DNA of 64,000 nt, taken from NCBI GenBank assembly GCA_014904985.1, contig MU128924.1, forward strand, positions 252,036-316,035, in the 5' to 3' direction. Within the stretch, counting starts at the first letter, position 1; each line of letters begins with the position of its first letter. Under the pieces are notes generated by a model. The model searched no databases. It saw only the letters and a list, made by a program, of their open reading frames with translations, and was not told where the DNA came from. The stretch is from Hydnum rufescens UP504 (Eukaryota > Basidiomycota > Agaricomycetes > Cantharellales > Hydnaceae). This document shows positions 9,532 to 19,411 of this stretch, piece after piece. The position numbers and the translations under genes are program-made.

Positions 9532-9635
9532 GATGGTATGTTATTAAGAGTGAAAGGACCACGCAAAAAAAAAAAAAAAAAAAAGAGCAGCTTTCGCTGC
9601 TCCCTTTGCGTGGCTGTAGTACCTGGGGGACTCAC
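9532..9635 (-). other. Predicted hairpin intron with long A tract, 104 nt
   Basis: Donor AAT/GTGAGT at 9635, hairpin near 9559-9612 with a run of about 20 A on one arm not matched on the other, acceptor TTATAG ending at 9532. The branch site is weak. This unit looks as if slippage expanded the A run of one hairpin arm. Confidence 0.45.
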
Positions 9636-9973
9636 ATTATATAAGTACCACACACCCGCCTGTTGGCGGTGTGTGGTTCCCTGGGGTTCGGCTCTTCATG
9701 TGGTGCTTTGGTCGCGTCTTTGTCTTTGCGCCCTCCCATTCCCGTACGGTTGCGTTGCCCTGTATTGTCGCATTTGCCATGTGTCTTGCGCTACGTGCGT
9801 CACGTCTTTTGATTTGGCGCATTGCGTTTGGCGCCGTTGCCGTATGTCGTATTACCGTTATGTCGGCGTCGCCGTGTGGCAGCGTCCTTGTTTTGTTGTT
9901 TCCATGTGTCGCATCCAATTTGGTCCCTCGTCGTTTGTTGGGTTTTCGTTGGCACTTGGACCAGGCTCTCAAT

Positions 9974-10093
9974 CTAGAATAAAACAATTCATGTTAGTAT
10001 AAAAATTCAAAGCAGCCGCATAATATAGGCAGCTTTCGACTGCTCTTTTTGTCGCTCATTGTATTCTATTTTGTATATATAAAACCACCTCAC
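9974..10093 (-). other. Predicted hairpin intron, 120 nt
   Basis: Donor AAG/GTGAGG at 10093, decayed hairpin A at 10013-10052, branch site ACTAAC near 9991-9996, acceptor TTCTAG ending at 9974. The spacer that follows in transcription (9973-9636) contains an arginine- and threonine-rich open stretch. Confidence 0.55.
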
Positions 10094-10156
10094 CTTTTGA
10101 CCACACAAACCCCGCAGGCGAGGTTGTTTGTATAATCTTTCATCTTCCTTTTTTTT

Positions 10157-10352
10157 AATAAATAAATAAATAATAATGAAATCAATAATCCTAATGGCTA
10201 GGGGCCCCAGGGGCCCCTGGGCTGCTTGACCGGCCCCCTCGACTGAATTGCAGGGGCCCCTGGGGGCCCCCTGGGTCTGATATCTAGTTAGAGCATATAA
10301 ATGCAACCTTTGAAGTATCTAGTTAGATGCCGATAATTGGCTGACCAGGCTG
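10157..10352 (-). repeat. Right terminal inverted repeat
   Basis: Reverse complement of the left terminal repeat, including the GGGGCCCC palindromes and the AATA microsatellite. Its outer tip interrupts the gypsy pol frame right after the codons for 'KIKNWPRPT', a place where the RT domain normally continues. Confidence 0.8.
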
Positions 10353-11414
10353 GGTTGGGCGTGGCCAGTTCTTGATTTTTGAGACTATTCCATGGTGTGG
10401 TCTTCTTCCTTCTATGGAACAAACATTTCCTACTATATGAATAAGAGGAGTTGCTAACACAAGTTTAGTCCCTGATGCTGTACACCCTGCTTCAATGAAA
10501 GTTGCAAACAACCAATCCACAACATGTGCAAATTCCCATATAAAATGACATATTCCTGGGTTTTCTGGGATGGGCTCCTCATTGTATCTTGTTTTAGGAC
10601 CTTTTCCAGCAATGTCATCAATAAAGACTTCTGCGTGGTGGGGAATCATGGGTTTAATCATGTGTGTAACTGTGCACATAAATTCTTGCATGGAGTTCAT
10701 GTATCCCTGGGGTAATGAGGTGAGCTTGACTGGTCCTAATGGTGAGTCGCTTGTTGTCATCTCCTGGGATTCTTCTGCAACTCATCTTCCATCATATCCT
10801 GCAAACAGATCTGCAACAACATACACTGAATGGCCTACAAAACTGTCTGCAAAGTCATTTACATTTGGAGGGAGACTGGAGTCTTTTACTGAAACAGCAT
10901 TCAATGGTTGGAGATCATGTACAATTCTTATACCTCCTTTGGGTTTAGCCACAGCAAACATTTGGGATCTGTAAGATGACCATGATACTTTATATTTTCC
11001 TGCTTTTAATTGATCTCTAATCATCTGGACCATTGTGGACACAATTGCTTTTGGAGGCTTGATTGGGGGAAGTGCCCAAGGGACATGAGGCACAGTGTCC
11101 ATCACATAGTCTGGGAAATATTCTGGTTTGAAGATTCCTCTTTCTGTTTCATCAAATGCTATTCCTTTTTCTTGGCAAGCTACAACATGTAGGAGGAGAT
11201 TCAATTCTTCATCTGTTAGGAAATTGCTGGGGATGTTGGAAATGATTTTGTTGATTCTCTCTGGTGTTAATTTTACTGTGAATGGGAAGTCTGCAACTCC
11301 TGGAGGGTGTGTGGATAGTGGGGAAAGTTCTGGTACTCTGAGCTCTTTATAGGGTTTTCTAATAACAGGATTCCTGGATACACCTAGTGGAATGGGATTC
11401 TTCTTTTTGTCCAC
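10353..11414 (-). pseudogene. pol: Gypsy reverse transcriptase, 5' half, with in-frame stop
   Basis: The frame 11414-10782 contains the linker and first RT blocks, including 'FAVAKPKGGIRIVHDLQPLN' and 'YVVADLFAGYDG'. A TGA at 10784-10782 interrupts it, and the same frame resumes to 10353 with 'LTSLPQGYMNSMQEF' and the catalytic 'VFIDDIAG' (the F/Y-x-D-D box). The sequence runs out after 'IKNWPRPT', where the terminal repeat begins. One nonsense codon and loss of the thumb, RNase H and integrase make it inactive. Confidence 0.85.
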
Positions 11415-11687
11415 AGTCTTGTACTTGGTCTTGCCTACATTTCAAATTATTTGGCCTAGATGAGATCCAAATATTTGAGGTTCTGCTGAGGAGCTGCTTT
11501 GAGTCTTGGGGTTGAATAATTTGTATAACTTTGCAAGATTTTCTTCTAATTCTGTGCCTTCACATGCTGCAGATGCACTCCAGACTTTGTGTAAATATTT
11601 CACTGCTGTCCCTCCATCATTTATCAATGCATCAATGAGATACTTGTTTATTTCTGGTGCAATGTTTGCTGCACAGGTCTCTGGTAG

Positions 11688-12616
11688 TCATAAGGCCTCT
11701 GAAAGTTCTCTACCAAAAGTTGGAATTGATGGGGCATATCCTGCTAAGGAATTAACTGAAGGGGAAATGTGGAGGCAATCATATTGGTTATGTAGCTCCT
11801 CTAGGTCTGGGAAGTCTTCTTGTGGGTGAGGTTCTGGTGGTACAGGAGGGATCGCCCTGACTGCAGTGATCAATTTTGTTTGTTCTCTTGTTTCACTGAC
11901 TAGTGCTGGTACTATTACTGATGCATCCTCTGTGTTTCCCTTCTTGTATATCTGGAGTTTCATACTATGGTTTCCATCATTTGAACCACCATATCCTATT
12001 TGTGCACCATATGCCATCAGCCAGGGTTGTCCCAATAACAATTCATGGTCATTGAAGTTTCCACTTTTAACAAAGAAATCATGGTCAAAGCAAATACCTC
12101 CAACTTCTATGGGGACATTTCAACAGCATCCTAGGAGAGGTTCTGGTCCACTATTGACTCCTTGAAGAGACCATTGTTGGCCATCTGGATCCATTGGCAA
12201 GTGAAATTGTTCCATGGTCTCTTTCAATATGAGGTTCAGCTCAGAACCTGTGTCCAGCATTAGTATTACATCTTCTTCACCAGCAACTTTGGCCTGATCT
12301 TTCCAGTGGCCATGGCTAGCAGTTGTTTTGCCTTCAGCATGTGGGATTTGTAGAGCCATTTCAGTGGGTGCTGTTGTCCTGGAGGGTAAATGTCCTTGTA
12401 CATGGGTTCTTCATCTGAGCTGTCCAGATATTCAGCATTTTCAAGATCCTGAGTATCTTGGTATGCTGTGCTGTTGACAATGTTTACTGTGAGTGGTTCA
12501 CGATATTTTCCTGTGGGTTCCTTCTTTAACTTCAACCTTGATGCGAGTATTTTTGCTGGGCCAATGGCAGTTCCAAGGAAGTCTCCCAGTGATATTTCAA
12601 TCATCTGGTCCAACAC
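11688..12616 (-). pseudogene. Gypsy aspartic protease region
   Basis: The protease signature 'VILMLDTGSELNLI' (D-T-G active site) is in the frame 12359-12120. In 12041-11688 follows 'LLGQPWLMAYGAQIGY', the usual end of the retroviral-type protease. The domain is split between frames by small indels. It would process the Gag-Pol polyprotein. A proline-rich linker ('IPPVPPEPHPQEDFPDL') leads towards the reverse transcriptase. Confidence 0.75.
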
Positions 12617-12843
12617 CTTTCTCTGCTACATCTTTATCTTCACATGCATCCTGGAGATCAGTTGTAAATCGAAAGCTGGAGCCTGCTTTGGAATTTTCTT
12701 TTCAGGAGCATCAAACCCCATTTCAATATCTTCTTGAGGAATGTTGTCCTTCCAGCTTTGGGTGGAGCAGTTTCCTTGATTTCAACTATAGGCTGGGGCA
12801 CATGAATGGGAGGAGGTTGGATGGAAGGGGCTGCTTAAGAGTT

Positions 12844-14488
12844 TCAGCAGGTAAGATGCCTGATTCTGGTTTTCATGCATTCAAAAAAGGAGTATTCGAT
12901 GGGTGGTGCTGGGACATTTTCAATTACTTGTTTTCTTTCTGGGACTGGGTTCACCTTGGGAGCAGCTGTTGGTTCAGCAGGGTGCTTGGGACGATTTTCA
13001 GAATTTGGTTTGGCAAGATTTCGAGGAGGGATTTCCACTGTGACCTTGTGATCTGGCAATCGACTAACTTTGTGTTCCTTGGGAGGCTCTACCATTGGGT
13101 GTAATCGAACATTTGGTTTCTCCTGCTTGGCTGCTGGATAAACCCTGTAGTCTGCTTCTATTGCATAGGCTCGTCCTTGGAATGGAGAATGACCATAGTC
13201 ATCTACCAAACTGCATGCTCCAGAGCGACTAGTGTTGGGAATATCTGATCCAAACCTCTTAATCTCATCTATAATAGCTTGCTTGAATCCTCCTTGGCCT
13301 GGGATTCCTCGAGGTAGTCTAGATCCATCCATCTTCACAAGCTGTCCTTCGATTGAGTATTTGATCAGATTCTGTCTGATCATTGCCTGGGCATCTGGAC
13401 AATTCTTCATGCCTACATTATGAGTTCCTACTTTATCACAGAACCAGCAAACCAAATTGTTTCCTGATCCTTCTGCTGATTTATTGCATGTACTGATTCT
13501 GAGGCATTCCAAGGGGATAGTTGTTAGGATATGTCGCAGGGCTAGAAGTTTGAGGGTGAATCTGATTACTGTTGGGGCGAGGGTTATCATTGGGCAAGGA
13601 CCTAGCAAAGTGGATCTTCATCTCATCAAATGACCTGGCCAACTCTCCTACTTGATCAGCAACATTTCGAATGGTAGGAATTACTGGTGCTTTATGATGC
13701 ACAACTGCCTTTTTGGGAGAAGTAGTTGCTCGTACTGGGACTTCACTATCACTGTCACTTTCTGGCTCCTTTGCTGGGGATTCATCATCTGAGGAGTCTG
13801 AAGAACTTGAGCTTGAGGAATCTGAATCTGATTTGTGCTTGTAATAAGACTTTTTCGCTTTAGACTTCTTGTGAGCTACCAACAACTTGCTGCTGGATTT
13901 AGGGAGGTGTCCTGTATTATAGTAAAGATCCTCAGTAACACACAGCTTGATACACTTGTAAGCAGCAGAATATTCCAGTGGTTTTGTAGGATCAAACCCT
14001 TTAGTCTCTCGTAAGTTTGGATATGCCACCTTCTGCAGTCGTCGAGGGATTCCTTGCCAGAACAGGTCATCTCGATCTCTGTCAGCAATTGTACCTTTCT
14101 TAGCAAGGTGTTGTACTTGTGTAACAAATTCTCGATAATATTCATCCAGGTCTGCCTCACTCTTGATGGATCTTGAATGGTAGCAGAACTTGGCCAACCT
14201 TTCTCGAGTATACTTTTGTCTCCTGTCACTCAAACCATAGAAGTCGCGAAGTCTCTCTGATAGGGCTTTGAAGGATCCTCCTTTTACTTCAGGAAGATTT
14301 TTAATTAGTTCTCTGGCATCATCATTGCAATACCTTGCTAAATTTTCACATTTCTTGATATCATCATACAGGGCTTCATCACAGCAGGCTTCATAGTCAG
14401 TGAGAAAGCTTTCAAGTCATTTGCCCTTGAAGTAAGGAGCATCCTTGGCAGATGGCCTAGGCATTGGTCTAGCAGTTGGGGTAGCCAT
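12844..14488 (-). pseudogene. gag: Gypsy Gag with zinc knuckle
   Basis: Starts at the ATG at 14488 ('MATPTARPMPRPSAKDAPYF'), but an extra A near 14420 shifts the frame after about 23 codons. The main capsid-like block lies at 14233-13481 and ends in an acidic serine-rich linker of the SDSDSSSSSSSDSSDDE type. A second frame, 13608-12844, carries a knuckle-like 'CWFCDKVGTHNVGMKNC' (C-x2-C, H, C) and 'SRLPRGIPGQGGFKQ', then a proline- and charge-rich tail. Gag would package the element's RNA into cytoplasmic particles. Two frame changes make this copy non-functional unless one is a programmed shift. Confidence 0.75.
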
Positions 14489-14630
14489 AGTAGGTGTGTG
14501 AGTCTAAGAGTGTACTTGGAGTGTGTTTGGAAGGAAGGAAATGGAGGATAGGTTCTGGAAGATTCTAGAGGTTCTAGTTGACAAAAGGTTGACTGAGTTT
14601 TTGAATTGATCCCCTGTAAGGACCACCAAT

Positions 14631-15460
14631 TGTAGAAGATGCTTTATCGCTCTGCAGAAATTACTAACACCACCAGATGTTGGCTAAGGTTATAGGGATT
14701 GGGAATGAAAAGGTATGGGAGGGGCTCAGGTTAGTCTCAATGGGTTGATTGGCTTACTAGGTATAGAAATGATATGGATGACTCTGATATGACGTAATGT
14801 TTCTGACTCTAGCTGGACTACTTGTATCACGATTGTCGAATTGAAACTTAGAAGCTATTTCTGATTTTAAACTTTTATGGGCTTGAACCTATTATCGTAT
14901 GATTCAGGGCTTAGACGTCTAGCACACCTACACTGAGGGTCCTACAACTATCTACAACTTCTCGTTGTTGCTCTGAGTACGCCTTTCAGTTACTTGGCCA
15001 CTTGAATTTCTCGTCTGTAACTACTTTATTTCAAGGGGAGTCTTATCTAAAAGCTACCTAAAAACTACAAAATTCATTCCTTATATGTATTTTTGGATGT
15101 CTGTGTACTTTTCTGCGCCAAAGTCTGTGTGATGTTTGGAATGGCGCAGTTGTGGGATGTTTGGATGACTAAATCAGGCTGAGTCATATCTTTTGCTTAG
15201 TCATACAAATAGCTTTGTCATACTTTTGAGTCCGGGTTTTTGATTACAAATCTTGGTTACATAAGCATATTTTTTGACATGTAGAAAACTTTTTATTTTG
15301 TTTGTTGAATGGAGTTATTTCAACTGAGTTTCCTTGATATCTTTGGGCTGTAGCATGATAAAGTTGTCCTAAACACTCCAACAGATCATTGATCAAGGTT
15401 TAAGGTCAGAGCACTTCCAAACTCATGTTTTACAGATACTAGCCAGTTATTCCTTCTACA
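14631..15460 (-). repeat. L1 LTR, 5' LTR of the gypsy element
   Basis: 830 bp, TGTAGAAG to CCTTCTACA, nearly identical to 257-1086. The sequence next to it inside the element, read on the minus strand, starts ATTGGTGGTCC, where the primer-binding site should be; I cannot name the tRNA. Beyond it at 15461 the reading frame of a copia polyprotein starts abruptly. Confidence 0.85.
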
Positions 15461-17239
15461 ACGCTCCACACGTGTCCCCAAACCGTCTCAATATGTGCAA
15501 CACCTTGCACAGGGCGAAGGTACAGTTCATGGATACACACACAAATCCGACTCTCAGATCCCTGGCGTCAGGGGGAGCAGTGATAATATCGGCAAGAATT
15601 CAGCATCTCTCGTAAATGATGCCGTATATCATATAGAATTTAACGACGCAGCTTTTGCAATGATTCAAGATATCGACGGTGATCCAAAATCTCTGGAAGA
15701 GGCGAAGTCACGAATGGATTGGCCACAATGGAAAAAGGCCATCGATATCGAACTCAAAACCATCAAAGACACCGGAACTTGGGACGAAGTACCAAGGCCA
15801 CCTGGCAAGAATATCGTCGATTGCAAGCTCGTATTCAAAATCAAACGAAAAGCTGATGGAACCATTCTAAAGTACAAGGCACGTCTAGTTGCCCATGGTT
15901 TCACACAGATTTATGGTGTTGATTACTACGAAACATATTCCCCCGTCACATGACTCGCAAGTTTTCGGACGATTATTGCATTCGCTGCCCGAAACAATTG
16001 GGATATCGACTCTTTCGATTTCAACGGCACATACCTCAATGGCGAACTTGACGAGAACAAAGAAATTTATATGAATTTCCCCCTGAGTACAGACCCCAGG
16101 GGGAGAATACAATCCTACGCCTACGGAAGACTCTGTACGGTCTTAAGCAAGCCGGACGGCGATGGTACGACTCATTATCCTGCGCACTCAATAGTCTCGG
16201 TTTTAGCGCAAGCCACGCCAATCCCGGTGTGTTCCGTACCCAGAAAGATGGGGAGGAATTAATTTTGGCAATCCATGTGGACGATTGCATGTTTACGGGC
16301 CCGTCAAGGGCATTGCTTGACAAATACAAGCAGAAAATCAACGAAAAGTACTCGATTACCGACTTAGGGCCACTCCATTGGCTACTCGGCATTAAAATCG
16401 AGCGAGATCATGAACTACGGACAATCCGATTATCACAGACATCGTACATTGACTTGATTGTTTCACAGTTCTCACTCAGCGACTCGAAACCCATTAATAC
16501 CCCAATGGAACCTGGGGCCACACCCACTCGAGAGGATTCTGCGATGAATCCCACAGATATCGAACGAATGAAGCAGACCCCCTATCACGAGGCCATAGGG
16601 AGCCTTATGTACGCATCCGTGGCCACGAGGCCGGACATTACTTTTGCGGTATCGACGCTATCGCAGTTCCTTGACAGGCCAGGACCCACACACTGGGAGG
16701 CAGCAAAACGAGTTATACAGTACCTATCAACAACGAAGAGTCTTAGCCTGACATATGGGTTAAAACAACACGACCTACTCGGGTACACGGATGCGGATGG
16801 AGCAACGCAGGAGCACCGTTGCGCAATAACGGGATACACTTACCTGATAGACGGAGGAACCATCTCCTGGAGCTCCCAAAAGCAGGAGCTGATCACACTC
16901 TTGACGGCCGAGGCAGAATATGTCGCCGCAACTCAAGCTGCCAAGGAAGGCATTTGGCTACGAGGCCTCATTGCCGAAATATTCCATACTCAACTCAAAG
17001 CCACAACTCTATATTGCGATAATCAAGCAGCGTTAAAGCTTGCAATGGGCGATAATTACCACACCCGGATGAAACATATCGATATCCGTTTTCATTTTAT
17101 CCGCGAGACGATTAAAGACGGCATTTTCAATTTGGTCTACTGTCCTACAGAGACTATGATGGCCGACATTCTTACAAAATCCCTCAGGGCAACAAAATTG
17201 AATTTCCACACCAAAGGACTCAGACTACGTCACACTTGA
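15461..17239 (+). pseudogene. pol: Ty1/copia polyprotein, RT and RNase H part
   Basis: The 5' end is removed by the gypsy LTR. The remaining frame starts in the integrase-RT linker, then RT with 'VARLVAHGF'-like block (here 'KARLVAHGFTQIYGVDY'), 'IHVDDCMFTG' as the catalytic x-V-D-D box, and 'SLMYASVATRPDITFAVS'. It continues through RNase H ('WSSQKQELITLLTAEAEYVA') to the end, 'GLRLRHT', just before the 3' LTR. Lesions are a TGA in place of an Arg codon at 15951-15953 (CGA to TGA fits CpG deamination) and a one-base loss near 16080 that shifts frame until about 16229. From 16229 to 17239 it is uninterrupted. Codons are GC-richer than the gypsy element's. Confidence 0.9.
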
Positions 17240-17246
17240 GGGGGAG

Positions 17247-17653
17247 TGTTGGAGCGAGTGGATACGGAAGTGACCGGGTATGATGTCAGAGACAAGCGCG
17301 ACCCCTGTGAGGCTATGCCGATGACCTCACCAATCATCAATCCACCAATCTAGCTAAAACCTGTAGCCGAGTTTCACTGGCGATCTTTTACCTCTTTGTT
17401 TTGCTGGCACCACTGGCAGTCGGACATTCTTTTTCTTTTCTCTAACCCATTTTCATGTGTCTTCTACCCTCCTGTAAATACTATAAAAAGTCAGGCTTAG
17501 GCCCTCTAAATGCTAAGGACTTCTCTGTGTGTATTCTTCCCACCACCTGCTTAATTCACCTGGGCGACTCGAGTCTCGCTGATCTACCGAATTTGTCCTC
17601 ACCCGCTTAGTAATCAGGGGGAGTTGTTCTCGCGCGCATACCATAACTCTCAC
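17247..17653 (+). repeat. 3' LTR of the copia element
   Basis: Starts TGTTGGAGCGAG right after a purine tract (GAGGGGGAG) and the pol stop, the expected layout. It contains a TATA-like CTATAAAAAG. The right end is my estimate, since the 5' LTR is not in the window for comparison; sequence near 17653 (ATAACTCTCA) is a plausible end. Confidence 0.65.
17481..17490 (+). promoter_or_regulatory. TATA box in the copia LTR
   Basis: CTATAAAAAG, about 235 bp into the LTR, where the U3 promoter of a copia element would lie. Confidence 0.5.
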
Positions 17654-17870
17654 TAGGATGCCCATCATACTTGTCTATGAGAGTCTCATGCATAAATAGG
17701 CTGTCTCCAATGAAGGACCCCAATCACCCTAGGCTGCGGCTGGCCACAATAGGGACTACAGTTGATGGGTCGGATTCTCATAGGCTTGTTCCCAGCCTCT
17801 TTGAGCATTTTCGGATGCAAATGAAGGAATGACGCAAACACCCATAAGAGGCTGGTACATTTGCCTTGTG

Positions 17871-18763
17871 TAGTGTTGCCGCGGACTCGGACTTGAGGTG
17901 GCTTAAGTCCTGAGCCAGTCCGTTTCAAGTCGAGTCAAGTCAAGCCATCTGATTACAAATATTTGGTTTGGACTTCGCTTTGAGGGACTTCGCTTGACTT
18001 GAAGTGCGCTCAAGTCAAGACTTCAGTAGCCAATATATCCACATTACAATAATACAAAACTGAGCATCATGTATAGCTAGAGCAATATGGGGCCCAACAG
18101 GTGCTGCCCCAATGCAGTGGCAAATCATATAAAAACTGAATACAATCTTAATCCCGTTTTTTTTTTCCACCTTCCTACTATGTCAAACTCAAGGCAGTCA
18201 ATCGAGGAATCTCAATCTGAGGCTCAGAAGCATGCAAGGCTTGACATTGATCCTTGTTTAATTCCTCAGACACTATTTCCATCAACAAATGTAGTGGAAA
18301 CAGATCCAAGTGGATCCAGGCCATGTCCATCCCATGCGAGCGAGTATTTTCCTCAAGTTCCGAGACCATGACTAAAAGACGCAACTGCATCAAACCCGAG
18401 CTTATGGAAGCTTTACAGATGCTCAAGTTCATGCTCAAGAAACAGCGACTGAATTTTACGGATACCTGGGAGACACCGGTAGCTGAGATGCGGGATGACC
18501 ACGAGGATATGGGCGTGCTTGAAGACATATTGGGGGCTCAAGATATGGAGTTAGACAAGGTCCTGGAAACATTGGATGAAGAGGAATAGGAGAGTATACC
18601 TTCACCGCTCTCATTATGTACATATAGGACTCAAGTCAGCTTTGAGTCTAAGTCAAGTCCCAAATTTGGCTCGGACTTCGGAGATAAGTCAAGTCTCTCG
18701 GAAGTCCCGTGGAGTCGCCCGAAGCCAGTCTAAGCCGAGCCAAGCTGAGTCGCGGCAACACTA
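17871..18763 (+). mobile_element. hAT element, 893 bp, with exact 8 bp target duplication
   Basis: The ends are inverted copies, TAGTGTTGCCGCG on the left and its complement on the right. Directly outside both ends is GCCTTGTG (17863-17870 and 18764-18771), an exact 8 bp duplication as hAT elements make. Inside is the C-terminal dimerisation part of a hAT transposase. Repeated 'AAGTCAAGTC'-like motifs near both ends could be subterminal transposase-binding sites. The element is internally deleted and non-autonomous. It landed in the left edge of the gene-family array. Confidence 0.9.
18181..18589 (+). pseudogene. hAT transposase C-terminal dimerisation region
   Basis: Across two frames, the region reads towards 'SIPCERVFSSSSETMTKRR' and 'KPELMEALQMLKFMLKKQRL', the classic hATC dimerisation block with the conserved P-x-x-R-x-F-S and M-x-L-K motifs. 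It ends in an acidic tail ('LGAQDMELDKVLETLDEEE') and a TAG at 18587-18589. The catalytic core and zinc finger are absent and a frame change lies near 18300. It lies within the hAT element with matching terminal repeats. Confidence 0.85.
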
Positions 18764-19411
18764 GCCTTGTGTAAACACAGAGCCTCGACACAAACAAATA
18801 TCCGGATACATTCCGGAGCACTGTATCGTTATGAAAGGGCTGCATTGCTGTTCGAATACCTTGGTGGCTCTGCACCGATTCCTCAACATCATGCGCCATA
18901 TACCTAACCCGTCATTGTATAAGTCCTATGTAATGAAATCGGCACTCGCCAACTCCATTCTACCAGAAAGACTCTACTCACACTATGGAAGGAGAGGTTT
19001 CGCCATGGTAATGCTGATTGTCAATTACATGGATCTGGTGCCAACACCCTAGAACGACCGGCGCTTGAGTCGGCCGGCAATTTGCATGGAAGGCTTCTCT
19101 TCATAGCAGCCTTGAAGAATTTTCATACCGCACCTTGAAGTTTGGATTGCATTTTCCTGCTCGAGAGTCAATATATGGTTCCATCGGTGGCGAGCTCTTT
19201 TTTGGTTTTTTCTTCGCTGCTTACTTGCTCACGGCATCGTTATCTGTTCTCATAAGCATTGATCCGTCCACCTGCAATCGTTCGCCTCAGGATTTATGTT
19301 CGCGACCCATACATACTGGTGAGTTGAAGATATTGGCCCTCGCACTACCGGGCTACACCCTCTCTTTCCAAGGAAGTACAAAGAGATCAGTGCGCTAGTC
19401 CAGTTTCGAGG

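Larger units (their letters stand above)
5904..10130 (-). repeat. Tandem array of exon-like spacers and hairpin-bearing introns
   Basis: Read on the minus strand, each unit has an exon-like spacer of about 95-340 nt, a GC-rich hairpin B (for example ACCACACACCCGC pairing with GCGGGTGTGTGGT), a donor such as AAG/GTGAGT 5-15 nt later, the motif TGTAGCTAC in complement, hairpin A (for example GCGCAAAAAGAGCAGC pairing across a 4 nt loop), a branch site ACTAAC or ACTAAT, and an acceptor TTCTAG. Hairpin A occurs near 5937, 6207, 6545, 6812, 7245, 7697, 8322, 8594, 8874, 9236, 9559 and 10013. Stem sequences differ between units in ways that keep base pairing. The spacers show micro-repeats of a 'CCAAATGAGGACGCGAC' type but no continuous reading frame, so they may be non-coding or decayed. 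Confidence 0.7.
5690..10352. mobile_element. 4.66 kb element with long terminal inverted repeats and an internal hairpin-intron array
   Basis: The ends are inverted copies of each other for about 195 bp, starting CAGCCTGGTCAGCC on the left and ending with its complement on the right. Inside lie 11 or so tandem units of about 340 bp, described below, and one N gap. On the right the element cuts the gypsy reverse transcriptase frame. On the left it abuts the MFS pseudogene rather than the missing half of the gypsy element. The flanking bases do not form an obvious target duplication. I find no transposase. It may be a non-autonomous DNA element, a foldback element, or an inverted repeat produced by rearrangement. 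Confidence 0.65.
10353..15460 (-). mobile_element. Truncated Ty3/gypsy retrotransposon
   Basis: Minus-strand order is 5' LTR (15460-14631), primer-binding region, gag with a zinc knuckle, aspartic protease and the first half of reverse transcriptase. The rest of RT, RNase H, integrase and the 3' LTR are missing where the inverted-repeat element begins at 10352. The copy carries a frameshift near the start of gag, another between gag blocks near 13500, and a TGA inside RT. It is inactive. Its 5' LTR sits in a copia pol gene, so it inserted after that element. Confidence 0.85.

Noticed and set aside
5937..10052. Regularly repeated palindromes resembling a CRISPR array
   Set aside because: Units are about 340 bp, the repeats are hairpins within eukaryotic-type introns, spacers are related to each other, and the window is fungal with no cas genes.
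257..15460. One giant LTR element with captured genes between the two 830 bp L1 LTRs
   Set aside because: No polypurine tract lies beside the left LTR, the outer flanks (L2 and copia) share no target duplication, and the inverted-repeat element separates unrelated sequences.
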